Of a stretch of DNA of 64,000 nucleotides, positions 8,130-17,321 are shown piece after piece (the stretch's first letter is position 1; the number at the start of each line of letters is the position of its first letter). The stretch comes from Stieleria magnilauensis (GTDB lineage: Bacteria > Planctomycetota > Planctomycetia > Pirellulales > Pirellulaceae), in the NCBI GenBank assembly GCA_007753675.1, contig CP036432.1, positions 470,394 to 534,393 on the forward strand, given 5' to 3'. Position numbers and translations under genes: made by a program. The notes beneath the pieces were generated by a model. The model had not been told where the DNA came from, searched no databases, and was given only the letters and a program-made list of their open reading frames with translations.

Positions 8130-9283
8130 TGATTCACCTTTCCGATCAAGTCAAACATGGGCAGGTAGACGGCCAGCAAGATGCCACCGACGGCGACCGC
8201 CAAAACGATGGTCAAAATGGGCTCAATCGCACCCACGATCGCATCGGTGCTGTCTTCGACGTCGCGTCGAAGGTGTTTTCGGATCTGATGCGTGACCGGT
8301 ACCAGGCGTCCGGTCCGCTCACCGACAATCACCAATTGATTCACGACCGCGGGAAAGAGATCGCCCTCGCGCTCCAAGGACTGGCTAAACCGTTCGCCGC
8401 GCCGAATGGCGGTGTAGAGCCCGAGGATTTTTTCGCGGACATGGCGGTTGCCGATCGCACGTCCGGCCGGCGGCAACGCTTCGGCCAGAGTGAATCCGCT
8501 TTCCATCAGGTTGCCCAACACGTCGGCGAACTGCAGGATCGCCAGATTGCGAAACCACTCACCGACGATCGGAATGCGTATCAGATTGCGATCGATCCAG
8601 CGTCTCGATTGGGCGTTTTTGAACAACGTGATGATCGCGATCGCCAAGCCGATCGATAACCCCAGCAGATGGAAGCCATAGACCTGAACGATTTCGCTGG
8701 CGTCGATCAGCAGTTGGGTGATCGCCGGAAGCGTGGCGCCGGCGTCTTCATACATCTCCTGAAAGGTCGGAATCACGCACAGCAGCATGAAGATCACACT
8801 GCCGGTACCCGCGACGACCAGAATCGCCGGATAGGCAAGCTTTTTGAGGATCATCTTGCGGTGCCCCGATGATCGCTCCAGTTGCTCGGTCACCCGAACC
8901 AATGCCTGATCGAGTTTGCCCGAACGTTCTCCGACCTCGACCTGGCTGATCAACGTCGCGTTGAATGCGCTGGGAAACGTCTTCATCGCCGCCGACAACG
9001 ACTCGCCGCCTTTGAGTGCCCGTGAGATCGAGGCCAAAATATGATGGTACTTCTTCAGCGAACGATCACGCGACACGGTTTCCAAGGCATGTGTCAATGA
9101 CACGCCGTTTTGAACCAGCGTCGTAAGGTTTCTTAAGAACAGAATCAGGTCTTTGCGTTTGAAGCGGCGCTGGGGATCGTTGCCGAACTTGATCTCGTGC
9201 AGCGTCTTCAGAAACGCAAGCGATTCGCTCTGGTCGCCACCAGTGACGGCACCTGCACCACTGCGGCTCGATGCGGTACTCAT
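8126..9283 (-). CDS. Inner-membrane platform protein (GspF/PilC family)
   Basis: Polytopic platform that works with the GspE/PilB ATPase to build the pseudopilus. Two repeats of the T2SSF cytoplasmic helical domain are visible: one at about residues 45-165 (LILFLRNLTTLVQNGVSLTH, then FNATLISQVEVGERSGKLDQ) and one at about 245-365 (ILQFADVLGNLMESGFTLAE, then NQLVIVGERTGRLVPV). Each ends in a membrane segment, and a further hairpin lies near 195-220. The C terminus carries a final hydrophobic helix (IEPILTIVLAVAVGGILLAV). Length (385) is normal. It starts 5 bp after the ATPase stop and overlaps the first prepilin gene by 4 bp. Confidence 0.92.
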   Translation of the reverse strand: MSTASSRSGAGAVTGGDQSESLAFLKTLHEIKFGNDPQRRFKRKDLILFLRNLTTLVQNGVSLTHALETVSRDRSLKKYHHILASISRALKGGESLSAAMKTFPSAFNATLISQVEVGERSGKLDQALVRVTEQLERSSGHRKMILKKLAYPAILVVAGTGSVIFMLLCVIPTFQEMYEDAGATLPAITQLLIDASEIVQVYGFHLLGLSIGLAIAIITLFKNAQSRRWIDRNLIRIPIVGEWFRNLAILQFADVLGNLMESGFTLAEALPPAGRAIGNRHVREKILGLYTAIRRGERFSQSLEREGDLFPAVVNQLVIVGERTGRLVPVTHQIRKHLRRDVEDSTDAIVGAIEPILTIVLAVAVGGILLAVYLPMFDLIGKVNQ

Positions 9284-9288
9284 TGTGA

Positions 9289-10995
9289 TTAACCTGACAG
9301 TTTGAAGTAAACTTCTTCGATGGACGTGACGCCCTGTTGGGCGAGGTCCAGTCCCATCGTGGCCAGATCCACCATCCCTTCGGAGCAGGCGATGCTACGG
9401 AGGGTGCTGCCGGGCATGCCGGATTCGATGGCATGCTCCAGTTGAGGCGTCACGACCATGATTTCAAAGATCGGGGCGCGTCCGGAGTATCCGGTTCCGC
9501 CACACTGCTCACAGCCGACCGCTTCAAAGAATTTGCCGTTCAGATCGAGCCCCGCAGGGATGTCACGGCCTTGATAGATCAGTTCTACCAGTGACCGGTT
9601 GAGCTGACACTCGCGTTTGCAATGCTCACACAGTCGTCGCAGCAGACGCTGTGCGATCGAAGCGACCAACGCCCCGGCGATTTTAAAGTTGTCGAGTCCC
9701 AAATCGCTCAGCCGGGCAACGGTCCCGACCGCGTCGTTGGTGTGCAGCGTGCTGATCAGCAAGTGCCCGGTCAGCGAAGCTTGGACGGCTGTCGTGGCGG
9801 TTTCGTGATCGCGAATTTCTCCGACCAGAATCACGTCCGGGTCCTGTCTCATCAAGTACTTCAGTCCGTTGGCGAATCCCATACCGAATTCGTTGTTGGC
9901 ATGAACCTGATTGATTCCCGGTAGTCGAAACTCGACGGGGTCTTCGATCGTGGAGATGTTTTTCGACGCCGAGTCCATGCTGCACAGCATGGAATACATC
10001 GTCGTCGTTTTTCCGGAGCCCGTCGGCCCGGTCATCACGATCATTCCGTGGGGGCGGTCGAGCAATTGTTTGACGGTTGCCAGTTGACGCTCTTGCATTC
10101 CGAGCAGCGAGAAATCGAACGTCTTGCTCGATTCATCGAGCACCCGCATGACGACTTTTTCCCCACGGACACAGGGGATGCAGCTGACTCGAAAACTGGC
10201 GCGGGTCTCTCCATCTTGGATCGTCAAGTTTCCGTCCTGGGGACGTCGTTTTTCCGCGGTGTCCAGATCCGCAAGTACTTTCACCCGTCCGACCAAGGCG
10301 TCTTCGGAGTCTCCCGGCACCGTCATGATCTGATGCAACTGACCGTCGATGCGATAGCGGACACGCATCTGCGGCGAGTCCGGTTCCAAGTGAATGTCAC
10401 TCGCTTCGGCACGAACCGCCCCCATCAAGATCGCGTCGAGTAATCGCACCACCGGTGCGTCGCTGTCCTCCAGGTTCTCATCACATTGAACCGTCTCGGA
10501 GCCGCGTTCGTCTAGCTCTTGGATGCGGATGTCGACCGCGGTTTGTTTGGCTTTGATCTTGTCGTCGAATGCCGATTCAAGCATCCGATCGATGTCCGCT
10601 TCCAGACAGATCGCAGGTTCGACTTGATAGCCGGTCATCAGCTCGATTTCACTGATCGCCTCCATGTCGCTTGGATTGACCATCCCGAGCCGCAACACTT
10701 TGTTTTGAAGCTGGACCGGGGCAACCTTTCGTCGACGTGCAAAGGACTCGGGCAGCAATCGAACCAATTGCCCGTGTGTGACGTGTTCGTCAAACCCGCA
10801 AAACGGTAATTCGTATTGTTCGGCGAGCGCCTTGCCCAACTGTTCCCGCGTGACCAAGCCGCGTCTGAGCAAGAAGACGCCCAGTTGCAATCGCGTTTGA
10901 CGTTGGTCGACCAACGCGGTCTGCAACTGTTGTTCGGTGATGACACCGTGTTCCAGCAAGATGTCTCCGATGCGACGAATTTTCACGCTGCTCAT
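9289..10995 (-). CDS. Assembly ATPase (GspE/PilB family)
   Basis: Hexameric cytoplasmic ATPase that drives pseudopilus or pilus extension. The N-terminal MshEN/T2SSE-N domain (about 1-150) contains repeats beginning GDILLEHGVITEQQLQTALV. Walker A is GPTGSGKTT at 323-331, an aspartate-box region follows (EDPVEFRLPGINQV), and Walker B is DPDVILVGEIRD at about 385-396. A tetracysteine zinc site is present (C456/C459 and C495/C498), as in PilB and GspE. The ATG at the 4-bp overlap with the receiver gene is used; a longer frame would lie within that gene. Zinc site and MshEN domain fit an extension ATPase. No PilT-type retraction ATPase is present nearby. Confidence 0.95.
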   Translation of the reverse strand: MSSVKIRRIGDILLEHGVITEQQLQTALVDQRQTRLQLGVFLLRRGLVTREQLGKALAEQYELPFCGFDEHVTHGQLVRLLPESFARRRKVAPVQLQNKVLRLGMVNPSDMEAISEIELMTGYQVEPAICLEADIDRMLESAFDDKIKAKQTAVDIRIQELDERGSETVQCDENLEDSDAPVVRLLDAILMGAVRAEASDIHLEPDSPQMRVRYRIDGQLHQIMTVPGDSEDALVGRVKVLADLDTAEKRRPQDGNLTIQDGETRASFRVSCIPCVRGEKVVMRVLDESSKTFDFSLLGMQERQLATVKQLLDRPHGMIVMTGPTGSGKTTTMYSMLCSMDSASKNISTIEDPVEFRLPGINQVHANNEFGMGFANGLKYLMRQDPDVILVGEIRDHETATTAVQASLTGHLLISTLHTNDAVGTVARLSDLGLDNFKIAGALVASIAQRLLRRLCEHCKRECQLNRSLVELIYQGRDIPAGLDLNGKFFEAVGCEQCGGTGYSGRAPIFEIMVVTPQLEHAIESGMPGSTLRSIACSEGMVDLATMGLDLAQQGVTSIEEVYFKLSG

Positions 10996-11414
10996 GTTCG
11001 TTCTGCTGGATCTCGGAGGGTCGCGATCGGTTCCGAAACAAGGTTCAGCAACGCCACCAATTTTGACTCCAGAACGACCGGATCGTACGGCGAGATCACA
11101 AAGCTTTTCGCGCCTGCCTTGTAGGCATTTTCGACCTCGACCAAATCCCCGCGGCTGGAAATGCAAATGATCGGAATATGGCTGGTGCATTCGTCCGATG
11201 CGATTTTCTCCACCCAGCGAATTCCTTCACCCGTCTCCAGATCGAGATCGATCAAAACGGCATCCGGCAACCCTTCGGCGAGCGCCTCGGTCATCTCGTC
11301 GCTACTGCTGACTCCCGTCGTCCGCATCCCGAGCAGTTCGAGACGAAACACCGTGACCTCCAACACCGTTGGATGGGCGATGTAGACCAGGATTTTCTTT
11401 GCTTCTGAATTCAT
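10992..11414 (-). CDS. Atypical response-regulator receiver domain protein
   Basis: A stand-alone receiver-fold protein of 140 residues, first gene of the secretion/pilus operon. The phosphoacceptor-like Asp is D56 (AVLIDLDL) and S86/S87 occupy the Thr/Ser position. However, the acidic pair expected after the first strand is replaced by IAH at 12-14 (ILVYIAHPTV). The conserved Lys of the K-P motif is also replaced by Ser (VISPYDP, S108). Metal-dependent phosphorylation is thus doubtful, and a pseudo-receiver acting by protein contact is plausible. It overlaps the ATPase gene by 4 bp, suggesting it acts with that ATPase. No output domain and no partner histidine kinase are seen in the window. 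Confidence 0.8.
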   Translation of the reverse strand: MNSEAKKILVYIAHPTVLEVTVFRLELLGMRTTGVSSSDEMTEALAEGLPDAVLIDLDLETGEGIRWVEKIASDECTSHIPIICISSRGDLVEVENAYKAGAKSFVISPYDPVVLESKLVALLNLVSEPIATLRDPAERT

Positions 11415-11654
11415 TGCAGGCACGAAAGGACGCACTGACAGGGTGACACTGTCAAAACGCTAGGTTGCCGAAACCTTCGGTCAAACGCGGACCTGACAGT
11501 TGGCAAAGATCGCATAGAAGCCACCTGAGATCGCCCTCAAGCGAGGGAAAACCGTCAATTCGACATCCGAGTCGGCCGCCGCATGCGGGCGTGTCACAGA
11601 GTGCGACAGAGAGAAACGTTTTGATCCATCGACAAGTCCCGCGCTGTGCCACCC

Positions 11655-12482
11655 ATGCAACCCTTCGCATCGTCCATCCCCCGGCGTCACATCACGTCAG
11701 CCATCCTTGTGGCTCTGATCTGCGTCTCAGGCTGCGGACCGGAGCAGCCCACCGTGACGGCACAACCTGAAGCCGCTCTTCCGCTGTCCACCGTCGATCA
11801 CCGCGCGTCGGTTGGACCCGCGATCTCGGATGCCGATGCGGAGACATCCACAGAAGAACGCGTGACGGTGCAGCGGCGGCTGGATGAACCGCCGGTGGAG
11901 GTTGCACCTGAGGAACGTGACATCTCACCGATTCCCGATCACCTCAATTTCTTCCTGCCGCCGAAGACGGCGACCGTCAAAGTTGAGGTTGCGACGCCGG
12001 AGCCGGAGATTGAGCAGTCGACCGTGCGGTTGATCGGATTTGTGACGTCGGATTCAGATGATGAACGTGCCACCCTGGCGCTGCTGCGGGTCGGAGGAAA
12101 ACTGATTCCGATTCAAGCAGGTGAGGAGTTTGACGGCATTTCATTGCTTTCGACAGATATGAAAAACAGGTCCGTCGAAATCCGGCACCTGGAGGAGTGC
12201 ATGACGTTGGCGATGATGGACCAACCCATCGAAAACCCAGCGGTGCAAGGTCTCGCGGTGCAACCCGTTCGACGCCGTGCGACACCTCCCAAACCAACCA
12301 CGCGTCACTCAGCGGCGCGCGACGACTTTCATTTGTCAGATTCAGGATTTGCGACTCCGCCCGAGCCGGACCTGGGACTGGGGGCAATTCCCGCAGGCAT
12401 GGACCTCGAGCTTCCCGACGAACTGCGGCTGCCCGAGATGCCTGAATTGCCCGAGCTGGAGGGATTGCCGGCCTTGCCCTGA
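11655..12482 (+). CDS. PilP/GspC-like periplasmic lipoprotein
   Basis: The ATG is preferred to a GTG three codons upstream. A basic, hydrophobic N terminus ends in a lipobox (V-S-G-C, C27). A Pro/Glu-rich linker of about 90 residues follows, then a compact beta domain (STVRLIGFVTSDSDDERATL, then GGKLIPIQAGEEFDGISLLS, then SVEIRHLEECMTL). That pattern resembles the HR domain of PilP/GspC, which touches the secretin N0 domain. The C-terminal 70 residues are Pro/Leu-rich (ELPDELRLPEMPELPELEGL). Its position, divergent from the secretion operon by 240 bp, supports a role as the missing PilP component. The assignment is by pattern and context only. Confidence 0.65.
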   Translation: MQPFASSIPRRHITSAILVALICVSGCGPEQPTVTAQPEAALPLSTVDHRASVGPAISDADAETSTEERVTVQRRLDEPPVEVAPEERDISPIPDHLNFFLPPKTATVKVEVATPEPEIEQSTVRLIGFVTSDSDDERATLALLRVGGKLIPIQAGEEFDGISLLSTDMKNRSVEIRHLEECMTLAMMDQPIENPAVQGLAVQPVRRRATPPKPTTRHSAARDDFHLSDSGFATPPEPDLGLGAIPAGMDLELPDELRLPEMPELPELEGLPALP

Positions 12483-12534
12483 GTCGACTGAGCCGCCAGC
12501 GAATTCAACCACACCACTTCACCGGCCCAATCCC

Positions 12535-15500
12535 GTGACGCACTGCATTCCACGTTGTCGACCACTGATCCTGATCGGATTCCTCGCGCTGTTGCCGATC
12601 ACGACGGCCCAGGCGACCAACTATTACGTCCGCGCGACCGGCAACGACAGCAACCCGGGAACCCATCGCAACCAAGCGTTTCGCACCATCACCAAAGCGA
12701 CTTCCATCGCCGTACAGGGTGACGTTCTGTTTGTCGGTGCGGGAACCTATGACGAAAACGTCGTGATCAAGGGTGGCGGTGGCGCCACGTCAAAGGCTTG
12801 GTTGGTGCTGTACGCGGACCAAACGGGCACTTACACGGGCGACAAAGGATCGGTCGTCATCCGGCCCCAAGCCAAAACCTGGACGGTGCGGGTCTTCAAC
12901 ACCGGCAATGTCTTGTTTTACGGGTTCGACTTCGAACGCAATGCAGCACTCGACGGCAGAAGCTACGGCAGTCTGGTCACCAATACGACCGGACACGCAT
13001 ACTATCTGAACTGCAGTTTCAAGGATCTGACCTATGCCCTCCGTGATCTGGGCACGCACCAATTGCATGTCAGCGGATGCACGTTCACGGGCGTGACGTA
13101 CGGCGTCTACGCGACCAGGATTGAAGCTGCCAACGTCAGCAACTGCCAATTCATGGCGACACAATACGGATGCATCGGATACGACGGGAATTCCCTGGCG
13201 GTGACCGGTACGCGTTTTTCGGATCGGATCAACGCCAGCGATGCACCGACGAAAACACGTGGCGTCTACGCGGTCCGCACGGGACTGTCGGTATCCCGAT
13301 GTGAGTTCAACGGCAGCACGGTCGGTGTTTATGGGACGGCATTAAAATCAGCCGCCATCACGCGCAGCAACTTTCTGGACACGACGTCTTATGCGGCGCG
13401 TTGCGATGGCGAGTCGCTTTCGATGAGCCGCTGCACGATCAGGGGTGGGAACTATGGCGTCACGCTTGGAGACACGACCGGGAAATCAGCCGAGCTTTCT
13501 GATTTGCAAATCGAATCGATGCGCGTCGGCATCACCGCCCACCAAGGCGATTATGATTTCCGAAAAGTCACGTTGCGCGGGAACCGATTCGGTCTGTACC
13601 AACGGTCGGGAAACAAACGCTTGACGTTGTCGAAGAAGGATCGCATCGAGTTCGTCGACAACGATTACGCCATCTATTCCAACCACGCCAAGGGAGAGGA
13701 CGCCGAACTGATCCTGTCGGACGTGGACTTGAGCGGCAACAACCGAGGGCTGGTCAGCTATCGAACGCGCGTTTCGATCGACAAATGCACGTTTGGTGGC
13801 GATAAGATGGGCGCCTACCTGTCGGACAACCTGTCGGCCACCATTTCCGACAGCACATTCAACGGAAACCCCGCCGATGCCAACGCATGCACTTATGGGT
13901 TGTACGTCCGCTCGGACGACATTGAGGTCGAAAAGTGTCGTTTTGAAAACTCGCGATACGGTGTGATGGTCCACAACACCTCCGCAGCAGCTCCCGTTTT
14001 GAAGAAACTGACCTCGGAAGATCATACGGCCGCGGCGCTTTACATCCGTGGCGGCACTTGGACATATGACGGGGCCGACAAACATACGTTTCGCAATTGT
14101 CCCCGCGGCGTGATCGCCAACACGGTCAAGTGGACGATCAACGAGGTGACCACCAGCGATTCCTGCAAGTACCCGATCACGGACTACTACGGGGATTGCA
14201 CGGTCACCGACACGACCGCACAAGGTACGACCAGCGGTTTCTATGCTTACCAGTCGCAAGCCGTCAACATCGACGGGTTGGCGGTGGCGGATTGCGGTTC
14301 CTACGGCGTGGTGCTGAACGATTGTGCGAGCGTGCAAATCAACCGCTGTGTTGCCAATCGCAACGGTCACGGGATGTACGTCTACAGCAAACGAAACCTT
14401 CGCCCGGCGATCCGCGATTGCGAACTTTCCGGCAACACCGGATACGGCCTGCTGATGACAGGGGCAACGCTTGATCCGTCATCCACCGCCAATCTCGAGC
14501 TCAACAACAACCGTTACGGCCTGCGGGTGAACGATCAACCGTTGACGCTGCTGCCGGCGATGAATGTCGCAATGACCGGCAACCAGTATGGCGTGCTGTG
14601 CCAAAAAGAGAAGCTGACCATGACGGGCATCGAGCTTGCCGGCAACGAAATCGCCGCGTATTGCTCCCGCGGCAGCCTGTCGATTGCGCAATGTTCATTG
14701 ACCGCGACGCGTTACGGTGTTTTGGGTTACCTGGACGGTGAGTGCGATATCAGTGACTCCCGTTTCAATGACGCTGCCTATGGCATTTATCTGCGAGCCG
14801 TTGGAACGACGAATCTGCCGGTCCAGATCTCCAAAGCCGTCGTGACGGGGGCAACCGGTGCTGGGGTTTATGTCCGTGGCGATCCGGCGAACCCGTTGCC
14901 CGTGTCGATCCGCAACAGCAGCATTCGGAACGGCCGACAGGGACTCGTGTTGAATCACACCCGAGCGACGGTGGACACGTTGAATGTCGCGGATTTGTCC
15001 AGCATCGGCATTTACCAAGCAAGTGGATCGGCGGCGATCCATGGCTGCGCGTTCGCGCGGCTGACAGGCAGTTGGGCGATCCTGGCCAGGGGCGACCGTT
15101 GTGACGTCTCTCAATCCACGATCCGTACGGGGCGATACGGAATCGCATTGCAGACCGATCGGGGCGCGGTCACCAACACGGTGATCGCGGGAACGGACTA
15201 CGGGATCTACTTGCGGGCCACCGACGCGGATTACTCGATCGTGCACACGACCGTCGCCGCTGCGAAGTTTTACGGGTTGATTCGTTACGAGGGCTCGACC
15301 ACGATCCGCAATTCGATTTTCGACGCGGCGTACTTTGGCCTCTACAACGCCCGGCCCGGCGGCACGTTCGACCACCAGTACAACGTGGTTCATGCGTTGC
15401 GTCGCCCTTACGTCAACAGTTCCGTGGGAATCGGCGAGACCAATGACCCGCCGCTGTTTGCCGATCCAGCGACGGGCGATTTTCATTTGTCGATGGGTTC

Positions 15501-15660
15501 ACCGGCAATCAATTCGGGCACCGACTTGGCGGGTTTGGTTTCGATTGACCTGGACGGAAATGCCCGCCCCAGCTTTCAGGGTTATGAGATGGGGGCGTAT
15601 GAGTTTATGGAACCGAGCGGATCGATTCGTGTGTTGAAATGGGATGAAGTGGCGCGGTAG
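12535..15660 (+). CDS. Secreted right-handed parallel beta-helix protein
   Basis: A 1041-residue exported protein. The GTG start gives a plausible signal peptide (RPLILIGFLALLPITTAQA) just before TNYYVRATGNDSNPGT, the usual opening of planctomycete beta-helix proteins; a longer frame would overlap the upstream lipoprotein gene heavily. The body is about 40 short repeats of 20-25 residues with a recurring pattern like YGVY or YGIYLRA followed by S-x-C-x-F, as in PbH1 repeats. The C terminus has FADPATGDFHLSMGSPAINS, a choice-of-anchor-type capping segment. No catalytic lyase motif is recognised. It lies 52 bp after the PilP-like gene and could be a polysaccharide-binding surface protein or a client of that secretion system. 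Confidence 0.85.
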   Translation: MTHCIPRCRPLILIGFLALLPITTAQATNYYVRATGNDSNPGTHRNQAFRTITKATSIAVQGDVLFVGAGTYDENVVIKGGGGATSKAWLVLYADQTGTYTGDKGSVVIRPQAKTWTVRVFNTGNVLFYGFDFERNAALDGRSYGSLVTNTTGHAYYLNCSFKDLTYALRDLGTHQLHVSGCTFTGVTYGVYATRIEAANVSNCQFMATQYGCIGYDGNSLAVTGTRFSDRINASDAPTKTRGVYAVRTGLSVSRCEFNGSTVGVYGTALKSAAITRSNFLDTTSYAARCDGESLSMSRCTIRGGNYGVTLGDTTGKSAELSDLQIESMRVGITAHQGDYDFRKVTLRGNRFGLYQRSGNKRLTLSKKDRIEFVDNDYAIYSNHAKGEDAELILSDVDLSGNNRGLVSYRTRVSIDKCTFGGDKMGAYLSDNLSATISDSTFNGNPADANACTYGLYVRSDDIEVEKCRFENSRYGVMVHNTSAAAPVLKKLTSEDHTAAALYIRGGTWTYDGADKHTFRNCPRGVIANTVKWTINEVTTSDSCKYPITDYYGDCTVTDTTAQGTTSGFYAYQSQAVNIDGLAVADCGSYGVVLNDCASVQINRCVANRNGHGMYVYSKRNLRPAIRDCELSGNTGYGLLMTGATLDPSSTANLELNNNRYGLRVNDQPLTLLPAMNVAMTGNQYGVLCQKEKLTMTGIELAGNEIAAYCSRGSLSIAQCSLTATRYGVLGYLDGECDISDSRFNDAAYGIYLRAVGTTNLPVQISKAVVTGATGAGVYVRGDPANPLPVSIRNSSIRNGRQGLVLNHTRATVDTLNVADLSSIGIYQASGSAAIHGCAFARLTGSWAILARGDRCDVSQSTIRTGRYGIALQTDRGAVTNTVIAGTDYGIYLRATDADYSIVHTTVAAAKFYGLIRYEGSTTIRNSIFDAAYFGLYNARPGGTFDHQYNVVHALRRPYVNSSVGIGETNDPPLFADPATGDFHLSMGSPAINSGTDLAGLVSIDLDGNARPSFQGYEMGAYEFMEPSGSIRVLKWDEVAR

Positions 15661-15760
15661 CGTGGCGTGGGGAGAGACGCACCTGACCTGTTTTACGGAG
15701 CGTCAACTTTCACGGAGCGTCGACGCAGGCCTGCACGAAAGACGACGTGTTTGCAACGAA

Positions 15761-15794
15761 CGATCGCCGCGAAAGTTGCCTTTCGCGGCGATCG
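15761..15794. terminator. Perfect 15-bp hairpin between convergent genes
   Basis: Bases 15761-15775 and 15780-15794 are exact inverted repeats separated by a 4-base loop (TTGC). The stem is GC-rich and sits between the ends of the beta-helix gene (plus) and the export lipoprotein gene (minus). Neither flank has a clear T-run, so it is not a classical rho-independent terminator. It may still stop transcription from both sides or protect 3' ends. Structure is seen; function is inferred. Confidence 0.7.
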
Positions 15795-15825
15795 GTAAAG
15801 CGAGGACGATCGGGTTGCGGACGGT

Positions 15826-17265
15826 TTAGTTGTTCCGCAACAGTTCTTGAATCCCGTAGGTGAAGAACGTTCCCAGACCGAAGTTCAGCAGTTCTTCTTC
15901 GGGCTTGTACTGCAGGATCAGCGTATCGCCAGCCTGAATGAGCGGCCGTGATTTGGGATCGTTGATGGCCTTGGTCAAGTCGATTTCGATGGCGACTTGT
16001 CCGTTGCAGTCGGTTTTTCGAAGGATGAACAGTCGGCCCGGTGGAATCGTCGCGATCTGTCCGCCGATGCCTCCGATTCCTCCTCCTCCGCCGCGACCTA
16101 CTGATCCATAGACGCCTTGTCCGGCCAGAGCCATCGCTCCGAGGACGTCGAGGTCATAGTCACGCGGCAAGGGGAATTGGCCACCGGGTAGCAATCCGCC
16201 CGTGTAGAAGATTTCCGTTGCTCGCGATTCGATGTAAACAATGTCTCCATCTTTCAGAGTGATTTGCTCTGGGGTCAGGTTGGGCGATTCGCCGGGCGGA
16301 AGCCGCAACGGGATCTTCAAGATATTGGGATCCTCGGGCAACTTCGGCAGGCAGGCACAGGGGTCAAGCATCGCCGCTTGCCGTTGAGCCCGAAATTTCT
16401 TCAAGAACGCTTCACGCGCCGCCTTGTTCTCTTCGTTTGCACGAAGCACTTTGACTTGATTTTTTGCACTGAGGCCTGGCAGACCGCCGGTTTCAACCAA
16501 TGCGTGCAGAATGTCGTTCTGGTAGGCTCTCAGTTTGACAAGTCCGCCGGTCGCACTGCGGTCGCTTCCGCCCAAGACGAACTGGGCTCCGACGCTCTGG
16601 TTGGTCAGTCCTCCACTGCTTCCGCCGTCTTCACGAACGACGATGACATCGATCGTCCGCTCTTTGATGACGGTCACGATGGGACGTGCTTTCTCGGGCC
16701 GCAGGATATCGTTATCGATGTAGGCATCGCGAATCGCGTCGCGGACCTGATCGAGGGTCAACCCATCGACGTTCAGCGGTTCGATCAAAGGCAGCGCCAG
16801 TGACCCGTCTTCCTGCACGGCGATCGGGTATCCGATTGACGGCGGCAAGGTGCTTTCGGCATCGGGGAAGTTGACCGGCGGCGGTTCCGGTGGTGCGTTG
16901 GGCGGATTGAACGGCAGCACACCTTCGATGTACACACCGAGGATGTCGTCTGGACCGATCAAGTATTCCCGCGGCGGTTCGAGCGACAGAGCCGAGATGT
17001 CCACCGGTACAAGATCGTTTTTGGGTTCGGCGAAGTACTGTTGGGGCAGCCGAGCGGCGGGCACACCATCAATCGGCTGTGTCAACGCGGAGCATCCGGT
17101 CAGCGAGCCCGCCATCAGCACGGCTGCAACCGCCTTGGCACTGAGACACCGAAGGCCAGTGCGAAGGGATCCGAGCAGACCGCCGCGGCAGACTCGGTGG
17201 TCACCGAGGTCATGTCCGTCGGTCCGTGACAGAACTGGCCCCAAGTTAGTAATACTTTTATTCAT
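15826..17265 (-). CDS. Polysaccharide export lipoprotein (Wza-like, poly-export/SLBB)
   Basis: Outer-membrane polysaccharide export protein. The chosen ATG leaves a 58-residue N region ending in a lipobox (AGSLTGC). The poly-export domain begins at about residue 95 with REYLIGPDDILGVYIEGVL and continues with VQEDGSLALPLIEPLNVDGL, the classic periplasmic ring domain. SLBB-like segments follow: one around KLRAYQNDILHALVETGGLP and one around GGLLPGGQFPLPRDYDLDVL. A Gly-rich loop (VGRGGGGGIGGIGG) lies near residue 395, and the end is IEIDLTKAINDPKSRPLIQA plus a short tail. It is transcribed with the upstream lipoprotein gene (56 bp gap), adjacent to and divergent from the polysaccharide locus it probably serves. 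Confidence 0.88.
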   Translation of the reverse strand: MNKSITNLGPVLSRTDGHDLGDHRVCRGGLLGSLRTGLRCLSAKAVAAVLMAGSLTGCSALTQPIDGVPAARLPQQYFAEPKNDLVPVDISALSLEPPREYLIGPDDILGVYIEGVLPFNPPNAPPEPPPVNFPDAESTLPPSIGYPIAVQEDGSLALPLIEPLNVDGLTLDQVRDAIRDAYIDNDILRPEKARPIVTVIKERTIDVIVVREDGGSSGGLTNQSVGAQFVLGGSDRSATGGLVKLRAYQNDILHALVETGGLPGLSAKNQVKVLRANEENKAAREAFLKKFRAQRQAAMLDPCACLPKLPEDPNILKIPLRLPPGESPNLTPEQITLKDGDIVYIESRATEIFYTGGLLPGGQFPLPRDYDLDVLGAMALAGQGVYGSVGRGGGGGIGGIGGQIATIPPGRLFILRKTDCNGQVAIEIDLTKAINDPKSRPLIQAGDTLILQYKPEEELLNFGLGTFFTYGIQELLRNN

Positions 17266-17321
17266 CCCTGCACTCGTCACTGTAGGTTTTCAGCGTGGAT
17301 TGAAGCGACCACTGGCTGCTG

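Noticed and set aside
13486-14370. Long antisense open frame over the beta-helix gene
   Set aside because: Repeat-structured sense coding explains it; the antisense product shows periodic low complexity only.
15654-15664. Exact match of 11 bases to the E. coli ops core (GCGGTAGCGTG)
   Set aside because: It overlaps the stop codon of the beta-helix gene, is followed by a hairpin and by a convergent gene, and lies 5 kb before the NusG-type gene. A planctomycete RfaH-like protein need not use the E. coli ops.
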